Assembly (NCBI GenBank): GCA_023253775.1
Contig: JALRFI010000172.1
Span: 1-40,488 of the forward strand
Reading direction: 5' to 3'
Source: Crocinitomicaceae bacterium
Lineage (GTDB): Bacteria; Bacteroidota; Bacteroidia; Flavobacteriales_D; Crocinitomicaceae
Length of the DNA stretch: 40,488 nucleotides
The position numbers and the translations under genes are program-made. Below are positions 24,808 to 35,340 of this stretch, piece after piece. The notes beneath the pieces are model-generated. The model saw nothing but the letters and a program-made list of their open reading frames with translations, did no database searches and was not told where the DNA came from. Positions within the stretch are counted from its first letter, which is position 1. Each line of letters begins with the position of its first letter.

Positions 24808-25732
24808 CCTAAGTGTCGAACATCTAACCGGGATCAATGACCTCACTCGTGAGGATATAGAGCTGATCTTCAAAACAGCAGATAGCTTTAAAGAGGTCAT
24901 TAACAGACCAATCAAAAAGGTTCCATCACTCAGGGATATTACAATTGCTAATTTATTTTTCGAGAACTCAACAAGAACCAGACTTTCATTCGAATTGGCA
25001 GAGAAACGACTTTCGGCTGATGTTGTGAACTTCAGTGCCGCAAGTAGTTCGGTGAAAAAGGGGGAAACGCTTATTGATACAGTAAACAATATCTTGTCAA
25101 TGAAAGTGGATATGGTTGTTATGAGACACCCAAACCCTGGAGCTGCAAAGTTTTTATCGGAAAGGATCAACGCTAAGGTGGTGAATGCCGGAGATGGTAC
25201 TCATGAACATCCAACTCAAGCTTTGCTTGATGCATATTCGATCAGAGAACGTCTAGGCTCAGTCGAAGGTAAAAAAGTTGTGATCGTAGGTGACATTCTT
25301 CATTCAAGAGTAGCATTGTCCAACATTTATTGTCTTCAGAAACTGGGAGCCGAAGTGATGGTTTGCGGACCTACAACCTTGATTCCAAAATACATTGAAG
25401 AATTAGGGGTTAAAGTTGAACACAATCTGATCAGAGCACTTGAATGGTGTGATGTGGCAAATATGCTGCGTATCCAGTTGGAGCGTCAAGATATCAAGTA
25501 TTTCCCGTCACTTAGAGAGTATTCCATGCAGTTCGGATTGAACAAAGAAATCCTTGACGCTTTACCGAAGGAAATTATTGTAATGCACCCAGGTCCAATA
25601 AACCGTGGTGTAGAAATCACAAGTGACGTTGCAGACTCTAAACAATCAATCATTCTTCAGCAGGTTGAGAATGGAGTGGCAGTGAGAATGGCTGTAATTT
25701 ATTTACTTGCGGCGAAAATAGAACGTCAATAA
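24800..25732 (+). CDS. pyrB: Aspartate carbamoyltransferase catalytic subunit
   Basis: NLFFENSTRTRLSFELAEKRL, RHPNPGAA, GDGTHEHPTQALLDAYSI, VMHPGPINRGVEI; overlaps pyrR by 8 nt (ATG 24800). Confidence 0.96.
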   Translation: MNNLSVEHLTGINDLTREDIELIFKTADSFKEVINRPIKKVPSLRDITIANLFFENSTRTRLSFELAEKRLSADVVNFSAASSSVKKGETLIDTVNNILSMKVDMVVMRHPNPGAAKFLSERINAKVVNAGDGTHEHPTQALLDAYSIRERLGSVEGKKVVIVGDILHSRVALSNIYCLQKLGAEVMVCGPTTLIPKYIEELGVKVEHNLIRALEWCDVANMLRIQLERQDIKYFPSLREYSMQFGLNKEILDALPKEIIVMHPGPINRGVEITSDVADSKQSIILQQVENGVAVRMAVIYLLAAKIERQ

Positions 25733-25763
25733 AAAATTATTAAATTTGGACAAACACGACACA

Positions 25764-26105
25764 ATGAACTTTGAGACTTCCAAGACACAAAATGAGGCTG
25801 TAGTCAGAACAAATGTTGAAAAGCTTGATGCTTCCAATGCTCCTGAATTAAAAGCTGAATTGGTTCTTTTGAATAAAAGCGGGGTAAACAATATTGTGAT
25901 CGATCTTTCCAAAACGAAGTATTGTGATTCTTCAGGTCTAAGCGCTGTGTTAACTGCAAATAGATTATGTAAGGACACAAGTGGTAACTTCGTGTTGTGT
26001 GGTCTTCAGGAAGGAGTTAAAAAATTGATTGAGATCGCTCAATTGGATAAAGTTTTAGTTATCACCGAAAATGAAGAAGCAGCTCTAAATGAGTTGCATA
26101 AGTGA
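25764..26105 (+). CDS. STAS domain protein (anti-sigma factor antagonist family)
   Basis: IVIDLSKTKYCDSSGLSAVLTANRLCKDTSGNFVLCGL; ATG 25764 preferred over TTG 25746. Confidence 0.9.
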   Translation: MNFETSKTQNEAVVRTNVEKLDASNAPELKAELVLLNKSGVNNIVIDLSKTKYCDSSGLSAVLTANRLCKDTSGNFVLCGLQEGVKKLIEIAQLDKVLVITENEEAALNELHK

Positions 26106-27013
26106 GTTTTGAGATAATTATCCTGGGCAGCGGTGCTGCAATTCCTACTTCAAGAAGAAATCCTACTTCGCAGTATATCGTTTGTAATGAGCGTCATATT
26201 CTGATCGATTGCGGGGAAGGTACTCAAATGCAGATCCGAAAATATGGAGTGCGTTTCCAGCGAATCAATTATATTTTGATTTCACATCTTCATGGTGATC
26301 ATTTCTTCGGATTAGTTGGATTGATAAGTACAATGCGATTAATGGGAAGAGATAAAAATCTAGTGATATACGGGCCGGTTGGTTTGGAAATGATTATCAG
26401 GACTCAATTGGAAATTGGAGATTCAAAACTTGATTTCGAAATAGATTTTGTAGAACTTGATGGAAAAACTGCTAGAATGATCTATGAAGATAATCTCATC
26501 GAAATTCATACTTTTCCCTTGAAGCATAGAATTCCCACCAACGGATTTTTGATCAAGGAAAAGATCAAGGAGCGTAAGCTGAATAGTTCCAAGATCAAAG
26601 GATCTGGATTGTTATTTGAACATTTTCACCGATTGAAATCAGGAGAGGATATTTTTACTGATGATGGGAAAATGTATAAAAACGAAGATTATACCTTGCC
26701 ACCTAATCCTTCTAAATCATATGCTTTTTGTTCTGATACATCATATTTTGAGGATTTGATACCTCACATTCAAGGAGTGGATCTTTTGTACCACGAGGCT
26801 ACATTTATTGAGAAGGAAAAATCAAGGGCAAAGGCTACCTTTCATTCTACTGCGAAACAGGCAGCAACAATTGCGATAAAATCCGGTGTTAAAAAGCTTT
26901 TGCTTGGTCATATTAGTGCGCGTTACTCAAATGATCTTGATCATCTGAAGGAGGCGGCAGAGATCTTTGAAAATGTTCTGGTAGCCGAAGATGGTTCACA
27001 TCACATTTTGTAA
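26102..27013 (+). CDS. rnz: Ribonuclease Z
   Basis: ILGSGAAIPTSRRNPTSQYI, LIDCGEGTQMQIRKYGVRFQRINYILISHLHGDHFFGLVGLISTM, FHSTAKQAATIA, LLGHISARY. Confidence 0.95.
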   Translation: MSFEIIILGSGAAIPTSRRNPTSQYIVCNERHILIDCGEGTQMQIRKYGVRFQRINYILISHLHGDHFFGLVGLISTMRLMGRDKNLVIYGPVGLEMIIRTQLEIGDSKLDFEIDFVELDGKTARMIYEDNLIEIHTFPLKHRIPTNGFLIKEKIKERKLNSSKIKGSGLLFEHFHRLKSGEDIFTDDGKMYKNEDYTLPPNPSKSYAFCSDTSYFEDLIPHIQGVDLLYHEATFIEKEKSRAKATFHSTAKQAATIAIKSGVKKLLLGHISARYSNDLDHLKEAAEIFENVLVAEDGSHHIL

Positions 27014-27115
27014 TCGGGTTATCAACGTAATTTCGTTTAAAAGTCCTCGTAAAATCGAGTGAAACAGGGGCCTGCTCTTATTATTTTTGTTAGTTACCCG
27101 AATAAGCAATTCAAA

Positions 27116-28999
27116 ATGGCAGAAAATCAATATACAGAGGAGAATATCAGGTCGCTGGACTGGAAAGAGCACATTCGCCTGAGGCCAGGTATGTACATTG
27201 GTAAACTTGGAGATGGTTCCGCTGCAGATGACGGGATCTATATCCTTGTCAAGGAAGTGGTGGATAATTGCATCGACGAGTTTGTCATGGGCAATGGGAA
27301 AAAGGTGGAGATTATGGTTAAGGAAGGGATGGTTTCTATAAGGGATTATGGTCGCGGCATTCCTTTGGGTAAAGTAATAGATTGTGTTTCTCAAATCAAT
27401 ACTGGCGGCAAATACGATTCTAAGGCGTTTAAAAAATCAGTTGGATTAAATGGTGTTGGTACTAAAGCGGTAAATGCACTTTCTTCTCACTTCATGGTTT
27501 ATTCTGTGAGAGACGGTGAGAAAAAGCAGGCTGAATTTGTAAAAGGTGAGCTTGTAGAGGATCACAAACTTACGAAAACCGATGAGCCAAATGGTACTTA
27601 TGTAGAGTTTACTCCCGATGATACGATCTTCAAGAAGTACGCATTTAAAACTGCTTATCTTGAAAAGATGATCTGGAATTATTGTTATCTCAACAGGGGA
27701 CTATCAATTCATTTCAATGGAGAACGTTTCCAGTCAAAGGATGGTTTAAAGGATCTATTGGAAAATAATATGGATGGGGATCCATTATATCCAATCATCC
27801 ATTTGGAGGGCGAAGATATCGAAGTGGCATTCACGCACGGAAAAACGTATGGTGAAGATTATTATTCTTTTGTCAATGGACAGCATACTACTCAGGGAGG
27901 TACTCATCAAAGTGCATTTAGAGAGTCTGTAGCGAAAGTTATCCGCGATTTTTATAACAAGAACTACGAAGCATCAGATATCCGCCAGTCGATCGTAGCT
28001 GCGATTTCCGTGAAGGTTATAGAGCCTGTTTTTGAATCACAGACTAAAACTAAACTTGGATCTCAGGAAATTGAACCGGGTGGAAAGTCGATCAGAGCAT
28101 TCGTAAATGACTTCCTTAAAGAAAAGTTAGATAATTATCTGCACAGAAATCAAGATGTCGCGGATATCATTGAGCGAAAGATTAAGCAGTCAGAGCGAGA
28201 AAGAAAAGAGTTGTCCGGTATTCGAAAGCTGGCAAGAGAAAGAGCGAAGAAATCAAGTCTACACAATAAGAAGCTTAGAGATTGCAAGGTTCATCTTGTC
28301 GATCTAAAAGATGAACGTAGAGAAAATTCAACGCTTTTCATTACCGAAGGGGACTCTGCGAGTGGGTCGATCACAAAGTCAAGAGATGTTGCAACTCAGG
28401 CGGTGTTCTCCTTGCGTGGAAAGCCTTTAAATTGCTATGGGCTCACAAAGAAAGTAGTGTATGAAAACGAGGAGTTCAATTTGATACAGGCTGCACTCGA
28501 TATCGAGGAGGATATGGATAACCTTCGTTACAACAAAATCGTTATTGCAACTGATGCTGATGTGGATGGAATGCATATCCGAATGTTATTATTAACCTTC
28601 TTTTTACAGTTCTTTCCTGATCTGGTCAAAAGAAATCACGTTTATGTTCTTCAGACCCCGTTGTTTCGGGTTAGAAATAAAAAGAAAACAATCTATTGTT
28701 ATTCTGAGGAAGAGCGAAGATCTGCAATCGAAGAGTTAGGAAAAAATCCTGAGATTACAAGATTCAAGGGGTTAGGTGAGATCTCTCCGGATGAGTTTAA
28801 AAATTTTATTGGAGAAGATATAAGACTTGAACCTGTCGTTTTAACAAAAGACGCTTCTATTGAAACGATCCTTTCCTATTTTATGGGAAAGAATACACAG
28901 GATAGACAAGATTTTATCATTGATAATCTGAGGGTAGAAAAAGATCTGGCAGAAGAACTTGCTACCGAAGGATCAGAAGGATTTGAAATTGCATCATAA
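27116..28999 (+). CDS. parE: DNA topoisomerase IV subunit B (type IIA, GyrB/ParE)
   Basis: [66 protein letters not shown]; start [10 protein letters not shown]. Confidence 0.93.
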   Translation: MAENQYTEENIRSLDWKEHIRLRPGMYIGKLGDGSAADDGIYILVKEVVDNCIDEFVMGNGKKVEIMVKEGMVSIRDYGRGIPLGKVIDCVSQINTGGKYDSKAFKKSVGLNGVGTKAVNALSSHFMVYSVRDGEKKQAEFVKGELVEDHKLTKTDEPNGTYVEFTPDDTIFKKYAFKTAYLEKMIWNYCYLNRGLSIHFNGERFQSKDGLKDLLENNMDGDPLYPIIHLEGEDIEVAFTHGKTYGEDYYSFVNGQHTTQGGTHQSAFRESVAKVIRDFYNKNYEASDIRQSIVAAISVKVIEPVFESQTKTKLGSQEIEPGGKSIRAFVNDFLKEKLDNYLHRNQDVADIIERKIKQSERERKELSGIRKLARERAKKSSLHNKKLRDCKVHLVDLKDERRENSTLFITEGDSASGSITKSRDVATQAVFSLRGKPLNCYGLTKKVVYENEEFNLIQAALDIEEDMDNLRYNKIVIATDADVDGMHIRMLLLTFFLQFFPDLVKRNHVYVLQTPLFRVRNKKKTIYCYSEEERRSAIEELGKNPEITRFKGLGEISPDEFKNFIGEDIRLEPVVLTKDASIETILSYFMGKNTQDRQDFIIDNLRVEKDLAEELATEGSEGFEIAS

Positions 29000-29001
29000 T
29001 C

Positions 29002-31704
29002 ATGGCGGAAGAAGAAAACGAAGAACTGGACGGAATCCAGGGTGAACATTCTAAACCTCAGGATACAGCAGGTAGTGATTCGATTATCCCTGTAGGGGGG
29101 TTGTATGAGAACTGGTTCCTGGATTATGCAAGTTATGTGATCCTTGAGAGAGCTGTCCCTTCATTATATGATGGTTTAAAGCCTGTTCAGAGAAGGATCC
29201 TTCATTCCATGAAAGAAATGGAAGATGGTCGTTACAATAAGGTAGCGAATATCATCGGAAATACAATGAAATATCACCCTCATGGTGATGCTTCTATTGG
29301 TGATGCTTTGGTGCAGCTGGGCCAAAAAGATCTTCTAATTGATTGCCAGGGAAACTGGGGAAATACCCTTACAGGTGACGGAGCTGCAGCACCACGTTAC
29401 ATAGAAGCAAGATTATCAAAGTTTGCATTACACGTTGTTTTCAATCCGAAAACGACAGACTGGTTGTCGAGTTATGATGGCCGTAATAAAGAACCGGAAC
29501 AACTGCCGGTGAAATTCCCATTGTTGCTTGCGCAAGGAGCAGAGGGTATTGCTGTCGGAATGGCGTGTAAATTCTTGCCGCATAACTTTATCGAACTTAT
29601 CGATCAATCGATCAACCACCTTAGGGGGAAAAAGGTAGAGATCCTGCCTGATTTTCCGAATGGAGGAATGGCCGACTTCAGTAATTACAACGACGGGTTA
29701 AGAGGTGGTAAGGTAAGAGTTCGGGCCAAGATCAAGAAGTTTGACAACAAAACACTTGTGATTAACGAAGTTCCCTTTGGAACCACGACTGGATCATTGA
29801 TCGATTCAGTGATTAAGGCTAATGACAAGGGAAAGATCAAGATCAAAAAGATCGAAGACAATACAGCATCGGAAGCAGAGATCATCATTCACCTTGCTCC
29901 GGGAGTCTCTCCTGATAAAACAATTGATGCACTCTATGCATTCACGGATTGTGAAGTCTCGATCTCTCCAAACTCTTCAATCATCGATAAAGATCGTCCA
30001 CGTTTCATGGGCGTTAGCGAGATCCTCAAAGTGAATACGGATAATACTGTTCGACTTTTGAAGAAGGAACTTGAGATCCGACTGGACGAACTTGAAAGAC
30101 AATGGCATTTCTCAACTTTGGAGAAGATCTTCATTAATGAGGAGATGTACATAGATTTCAAATTGTACGACAACCGAGAATCATTGTATGAGTACTTGTA
30201 TAAGCAATTTTCCAAGTTCAAGAAACAGTTGATTCGTGAGATTGTGGATGAGGATCTGCAAAAACTTACACAGATCCCAATGATCCGTATTACAAGATTT
30301 GATGCTTCAAAAGCTGATGAGGCTTTGCTTAAAATCGAGGAGGAGATGGTTGTAGTGAAGAATCATCTTGCAAATTTGATCGAATATGCGATCGATTATT
30401 ACAAAGATCTTAAGAAACGCTTTGGTGAAGGACGTGAAAGAAAGACGGAGATAAAAGTCTTTGATAACATTTCTGCGACAAAAGTGATTATTGCGAATCG
30501 AAAGCTATATGTTGATACTGAGGAAGGATTTATTGGGTATGGACTGAAAAAGAATGACCCTGTAAATGACTGTTCAGAAATTGATGATGTGATCATTTTC
30601 TTTAATACGGGGAAAATGATGGTGACGAAGGTGGCAGACAAGAAATTCGTCGGTAAAGGAATTATTCATGCGGATGTCTGGAAGAAAGGAGATAAGAGAA
30701 CGATCTATCATTTGATCTATCAGGATGGTTCTTCCGGAGCTGCCATGATGAAAAGATTCTATGTTAATTCGATTACAAGAGACACTGAATACGATCTTAC
30801 AAGAGGTACCAAAGGCTCTAAAGTATTGTACTTTTCGGTTCATCAAAACGGTGAAAGAGAAGTGGTGAGTGTATTGTTGAGACCGCGTCCACATTTAAAA
30901 CGATTGAGGTTTGATGTAGATATGGGAATTCTTCTTATCAAAGGGCGTCAATCCGCTGGAAATAGAGTTACAAAGGAGATCGTTCAGAAGGTTGTACAGA
31001 AAGAAGTTGGGGGCTCAACACTGGCAGCAAGAAAGATCTGGTTCGATACCGTGGTCGGTCGTTTAAACGATGAGGGACGAGGGAAATTCCTAGGTTCTTT
31101 CAAAGGTGAAGACAAGCTTCTTACATTATATAAAACAGGAGAATATCGACTAAGTAATTTTGATCTTTCCAATCACTTTGATGAAGACATGGTCCACATT
31201 GAAAAGTGGCATCCTGATCGACCTGTTTCTGCAGTATATTACGACCCTGAGAAAGACTTGCACTTTGTGAAGCGATTCCTTTGTGAGGTTACATCAGATA
31301 AAAAAGTAAGCTTCATCAGTGAAGTCGAAGGAGCTCATCTTGATGTAGTGTCAACTGCTTTTCGACCTGTGATAAAGATCGTTTACAACAAGCTTCTCAA
31401 GGAAACTAAGAATCTACCTGATAATGAGATTCAAGTTGCAGATTTTATTGATGTTAAAGGATTGAAGGCTCAAGGAAATCAGTTGACGAAACTGAAAGTG
31501 AAGGAGATCGTTCTTACGCATATTATCGAAGGTGATGAGCCATGGCCAGATGATCAAGTTTCAGAAGATTCGGAAATTGACGAAGTAGAAGAAGGAGATG
31601 TAGATTTAGATTCTGATTCTGAGGGAGAAGCTTCAGAAGGTGAATCAACAATGGAGTGGGACTTTACCAAAAAGGATGAGGACGATCAAATGACGTTGTT
31701 CTAG
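29002..31704 (+). CDS. parC: DNA topoisomerase IV subunit A (type IIA, GyrA/ParC) with acidic C-terminal tail
   Basis: LYDGLKPVQRRILHSMKEM, NIIGNTMKYHPHGDASIGDALVQLGQ, GNTLTGDGAAAPRYIEARLS; starts 2 nt after the parE stop. Confidence 0.93.
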   Translation: MAEEENEELDGIQGEHSKPQDTAGSDSIIPVGGLYENWFLDYASYVILERAVPSLYDGLKPVQRRILHSMKEMEDGRYNKVANIIGNTMKYHPHGDASIGDALVQLGQKDLLIDCQGNWGNTLTGDGAAAPRYIEARLSKFALHVVFNPKTTDWLSSYDGRNKEPEQLPVKFPLLLAQGAEGIAVGMACKFLPHNFIELIDQSINHLRGKKVEILPDFPNGGMADFSNYNDGLRGGKVRVRAKIKKFDNKTLVINEVPFGTTTGSLIDSVIKANDKGKIKIKKIEDNTASEAEIIIHLAPGVSPDKTIDALYAFTDCEVSISPNSSIIDKDRPRFMGVSEILKVNTDNTVRLLKKELEIRLDELERQWHFSTLEKIFINEEMYIDFKLYDNRESLYEYLYKQFSKFKKQLIREIVDEDLQKLTQIPMIRITRFDASKADEALLKIEEEMVVVKNHLANLIEYAIDYYKDLKKRFGEGRERKTEIKVFDNISATKVIIANRKLYVDTEEGFIGYGLKKNDPVNDCSEIDDVIIFFNTGKMMVTKVADKKFVGKGIIHADVWKKGDKRTIYHLIYQDGSSGAAMMKRFYVNSITRDTEYDLTRGTKGSKVLYFSVHQNGEREVVSVLLRPRPHLKRLRFDVDMGILLIKGRQSAGNRVTKEIVQKVVQKEVGGSTLAARKIWFDTVVGRLNDEGRGKFLGSFKGEDKLLTLYKTGEYRLSNFDLSNHFDEDMVHIEKWHPDRPVSAVYYDPEKDLHFVKRFLCEVTSDKKVSFISEVEGAHLDVVSTAFRPVIKIVYNKLLKETKNLPDNEIQVADFIDVKGLKAQGNQLTKLKVKEIVLTHIIEGDEPWPDDQVSEDSEIDEVEEGDVDLDSDSEGEASEGESTMEWDFTKKDEDDQMTLF

Positions 31705-31793
31705 GAATCATCGTTTTAGCTTTTCATTCTGTCATTTTCACAAATTGAACGTCTTCCATCTGAATGTCGGTTTTTTTTCTGAAGATCATTAAT

Positions 31794-31801
31794 TATCTTT
31801 G
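31794..31801 (+). promoter_or_regulatory. TAnnTTTG -7 element upstream of the ornithine aminotransferase
   Basis: TATCTTTG; implies a 5' UTR of about 80 nt. Confidence 0.45.
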
Positions 31802-31886
31802 CCATAGGATGATTTCTCTCCTGGTTCAATGAGGAAAGGATGGTTGCTCTCCGTGACGAGTGACTTTGAATTCAAACGCTATTATA

Positions 31887-33167
31887 ATGCAAGAAACAAT
31901 GGAAAAATCGAAGTCAGCAGAATTGATGCAGATTGAAGACAAGTATGGAGCTCATAATTATCATCCTCTTCCTGTTGTCCTTTCGAAAGGCGATGGTGTT
32001 TATGTGTGGGACGTTGAAGGGAAAAGATATTTCGATTTCCTGTCTGCTTATTCTGCCGTGAACCAAGGACATTGTCATCCAAAGATCATCAAAGCCTTAA
32101 CAGAGCAGGCGAGAAATCTAACACTGACATCCAGGGCATTTTATAATGATTCGCTGGGGGTTTATGAGAAATTCATTACATCCTATTTTGGATTTGATAA
32201 AGTCTTGCCTATGAATACTGGTGCTGAGGCTGTTGAAACAGCCATCAAGCTTTGCAGAAAATGGGCATATGAACAGAAAGGTATTCACGAAAATGATGCA
32301 AAGATCATCGTTTGTGAAGGCAACTTTCATGGAAGAACAACGACTATTATCTCCTTCTCAAATGACCCGGATGCGAACAAAAATTTTGGACCTTATACTC
32401 CGGGTTTTGTGCGCATTCCATACAATGACCTAGCGGCACTTGAGACTGCACTAAAAGAAGATAATATTGCTGGATTCCTGGTTGAACCAATCCAAGGTGA
32501 GGCAGGTGTTTATGTTCCTGATGAGGATTACTTGACTAAAGCACATGCTTTGTGTAAAAAGAATGGAGTTTTATTTATCGCAGACGAAGTGCAAACAGGA
32601 ATTGCTCGCACAGGAAGTATTTTGGCCATGTGCGGAAATTGCAATTGTGAGAATAAATGCGAAAAACAAGAGAGCTACAAACAACCAGATATATTAATTC
32701 TTGGTAAGGCACTTTCTGGAGGTGTTTATCCAGTTTCTGCTGTGCTGGCAAATGATGATGTCATGATGGTAATCAAACCAGGGCAGCACGGTTCAACTTT
32801 TGGAGGAAATCCGCTTGCTTCAAAAGTTGCCATGGCAGCATTGACCGTCGTAGACGATGAAAGACTTATGCAGAATGCTCGAAGGCTGGGTCAAATTTTT
32901 AGAACAGAGATGCAACGAATTATTGACAATTCCGATCTTGTTTTGAAGGTTCGAGGAAAAGGGCTTTTAAATGCGATCATTGTCAATGATACCCCAGATA
33001 GCTCAACAGCGTGGGATCTGTGTATGCAATTAAAAGAAAATGGATTGTTGGCAAAACCAACACATGGTAACATTATTCGCTTTGCTCCACCACTAGTGAT
33101 GAATGAAGAGCAATTGATGGAATGTGTTGCAATTATTGAAAAAACGATCAACTCTTTTGTTAAATAA
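31887..33167 (+). CDS. rocD: Ornithine--oxo-acid transaminase
   Basis: [96 protein letters not shown]. Confidence 0.94.
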   Translation: MQETMEKSKSAELMQIEDKYGAHNYHPLPVVLSKGDGVYVWDVEGKRYFDFLSAYSAVNQGHCHPKIIKALTEQARNLTLTSRAFYNDSLGVYEKFITSYFGFDKVLPMNTGAEAVETAIKLCRKWAYEQKGIHENDAKIIVCEGNFHGRTTTIISFSNDPDANKNFGPYTPGFVRIPYNDLAALETALKEDNIAGFLVEPIQGEAGVYVPDEDYLTKAHALCKKNGVLFIADEVQTGIARTGSILAMCGNCNCENKCEKQESYKQPDILILGKALSGGVYPVSAVLANDDVMMVIKPGQHGSTFGGNPLASKVAMAALTVVDDERLMQNARRLGQIFRTEMQRIIDNSDLVLKVRGKGLLNAIIVNDTPDSSTAWDLCMQLKENGLLAKPTHGNIIRFAPPLVMNEEQLMECVAIIEKTINSFVK

Positions 33168-33254
33168 GTCGCGGAGGGTTCATAAAGAAAACATCAAATT
33201 ATAATCATCTCTCATTGATTTATTGTCGTTTTACCCAAAAATTGGTTGAATCAG

Positions 33255-33262
33255 TATATTTG
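33255..33262 (+). promoter_or_regulatory. TAnnTTTG -7 element upstream of the phosphohexomutase
   Basis: TATATTTG 18 nt before TTG 33281. Confidence 0.45.
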
Positions 33263-33280
33263 TGACCTAAATAAAATAGT

Positions 33281-34690
33281 TTGGCAACAAAGATCAAATT
33301 TGGAACAGATGGCTGGAGAGCCATTATAGCGGAAGATTTCACAGTGGATAATGTCGCAAGAGTAACTTATGCTACAGCATTATGGTTGAAAAGCAATTAC
33401 GATAAACCAAGTGTGGTTTTGGGTCATGATTGTCGTTTTGCAGGTGAATTATTTATGGAAACAGCAGCCAGAATATTTGTCTCTCAGGGCATTCATGTTC
33501 GTATGTCTCGCGGTTTCGTTTCAACGCCAATGATCTCATTGGCTGCCAATCAATTCAATTGTGAGATTGGAGTGATCCTGACAGCAAGCCATAACCCGCC
33601 GAGCTATAATGGGTTTAAACTAAAAGCTTATTTTGGAGGACCCCTAGCACCTTGGCATGTTCAGGAAGTAGAAGACCTCATTCCGGATAATTGTCCGATC
33701 GATTTTAAAGGGATCGATATTGATGGAGCAATTGCGGCTGGTCAAATTGAAATAGTTGACTTTGAGACAAGATACGTTGATCATGTAAAAGCGAATTTCG
33801 ATATCGAAGCTATTAAAGCTTCAGGTTTGAAATTGACGTATGATGCCATGTATGGAGCTGGACAAAATGTACTGAAAAGAATACTTCCTGAGACTACATT
33901 TTTACATTGTGATTATAATCCATCATTTAATGGTCAGGCACCTGAACCAATTGCTAAAAACTTACAAGAGCTTGAACACTTCCTTAAGCAGAATGGTTCG
34001 ATGGATTGTGCTTTGGCAACAGATGGTGATGCCGACCGTATCGGTTTATACAATGGGAAGGGAGAATTCATTGATTCACATCACATCATTCTTTTACTGA
34101 TCCATTATTTGGTAAAGTATAAAAAGATGACTGGGAAAGTCGTGATTGCATTTTCAGTTACTCCCCGCGTTGAAAAAATGTGTGCGCATTATGGTTTAGA
34201 GATCCAAACCACAAAGATCGGTTTCAAGGAAATCGCTTCCATCATGGTTGAAGATGACGTGCTTCTTGGAGGAGAAGAGTCAGGAGGAATTGCTGTTAAA
34301 GGACACATTCCGGAAAGAGATGGAATTTGGATGGGATTGATCATCTGGGAATTCATGGCAAAGTCTGGAAAGACGCTGGATGAATTGATCGAAGAGGTCT
34401 ATGAGATCGTCGGTGAATTCAAGTTCGAAAGAAATGACCTTCATATTACAGAAGAACTGAAACAGAAGATCATTGCGAATTGTAAAGAAGACAAGTATAA
34501 ATCTTTTGGAGATTACAACGTGAGAGAAGTGAAGACCATTGATGGTTTTAAATACTTTTTCGATGACGAAAGATGGGTTATGATCAGACCTTCCGGAACT
34601 GAACCTGTTTTGAGAACCTACGCTGAAGCACCTACATTGGAAGAGGTTCGAAAAATTCTAAAACAAACAGAATTAACGATTTGTCAATAA
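33281..34690 (+). CDS. Phosphoglucomutase/phosphomannomutase family protein (TTG start)
   Basis: IKFGTDGWRAIIAEDFT, ILTASHNPPSYNGFK, ATDGDADRIGLY, LLGGEESGGIAVKGHIPERDG, RPSGTEPVLRTYAE. Confidence 0.94.
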   Translation: MATKIKFGTDGWRAIIAEDFTVDNVARVTYATALWLKSNYDKPSVVLGHDCRFAGELFMETAARIFVSQGIHVRMSRGFVSTPMISLAANQFNCEIGVILTASHNPPSYNGFKLKAYFGGPLAPWHVQEVEDLIPDNCPIDFKGIDIDGAIAAGQIEIVDFETRYVDHVKANFDIEAIKASGLKLTYDAMYGAGQNVLKRILPETTFLHCDYNPSFNGQAPEPIAKNLQELEHFLKQNGSMDCALATDGDADRIGLYNGKGEFIDSHHIILLLIHYLVKYKKMTGKVVIAFSVTPRVEKMCAHYGLEIQTTKIGFKEIASIMVEDDVLLGGEESGGIAVKGHIPERDGIWMGLIIWEFMAKSGKTLDELIEEVYEIVGEFKFERNDLHITEELKQKIIANCKEDKYKSFGDYNVREVKTIDGFKYFFDDERWVMIRPSGTEPVLRTYAEAPTLEEVRKILKQTELTICQ

Positions 34691-34694
34691 TAAG

Positions 34695-34716
34695 TCCCTC
34701 CTCGGAGGGATTTTTT
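34695..34716 (+). terminator. Intrinsic terminator
   Basis: tccctc-ctcg-gaggga stem-loop followed by T6. Confidence 0.85.
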
Positions 34717-34737
34717 ATTAAATTTCAAATAAAAACC

Positions 34738-35247
34738 ATGAAAAAGATATTTGTGTATCTCCTTGTTGGAGGATTCAGTTTTTCTATTGCTTCGTGTGGA
34801 GGGAAAGAAGAAAGTGAATTCGAAACAAAAGTAGAGGAATCAGCTGGAGAGGTTGAAGATATGGAAGAGGAAGAAGTAGCTACTATTTTTGGAACGTATG
34901 AAATGACCGATATGGTTCCTGATGCTGGAGACAAGAAATTGACGGCTCAGGATGAGAAATACATCAAGGAATCTAAAGAAAGGACTATTGGGAAAACAAC
35001 TTTGATCCTGAATGAAGACGGGACTTTTTCCAGAGAATTCCCGCATCCGTCAGGAGATGGTAGTATGTCAAAATGGACGGGAACGTTTGAACTTGATGAG
35101 GCTGCCGGTAAGTTGATATTGAATGCTGAAATGAATGGGAAGAATATGCCAATGAATTTTACAATTGAAGAAAATACAAGTGAAAAACTGAGTATGAAGA
35201 CTGATTTTGGTCAGATCTTTATGGTTTATGTGTACACTAAAAAATAA
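34738..35247 (+). CDS. Hypothetical lipoprotein
   Basis: MKKIFVYLLVGGFSFSIASCGGKEES lipobox; copper-resistance NlpE/lipocalin-like C-terminal pattern not established. Confidence 0.7.
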   Translation: MKKIFVYLLVGGFSFSIASCGGKEESEFETKVEESAGEVEDMEEEEVATIFGTYEMTDMVPDAGDKKLTAQDEKYIKESKERTIGKTTLILNEDGTFSREFPHPSGDGSMSKWTGTFELDEAAGKLILNAEMNGKNMPMNFTIEENTSEKLSMKTDFGQIFMVYVYTKK

Positions 35248-35260
35248 TAATTCAATCTGT

Positions 35261-35295
35261 AGGGAAAGGGGAAGAGTGGTCTTTCCCTTTTTTTA
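35261..35295 (+). terminator. Intrinsic terminator
   Basis: agggaaag/ctttccct stem followed by a T-rich tract. Confidence 0.85.
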
Positions 35296-35328
35296 TTTCA
35301 GATCAAAGGCGGGGTAATATTTAGTCAG

Positions 35329-35336
35329 TATCTTTG
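35329..35336 (+). promoter_or_regulatory. TAnnTTTG -7 element just upstream of aroC
   Basis: TATCTTTG ending 4 nt before the ATG at 35341. Confidence 0.5.
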
Positions 35337-35340
35337 TGAT

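Noticed and set aside
24652-25170. 172-aa minus-strand ORF
   Set aside because: Antisense to pyrR/pyrB; no motif or promoter.
30574-30894. 106-aa minus-strand ORF within parC
   Set aside because: Antisense to a clearly conserved ParC frame.
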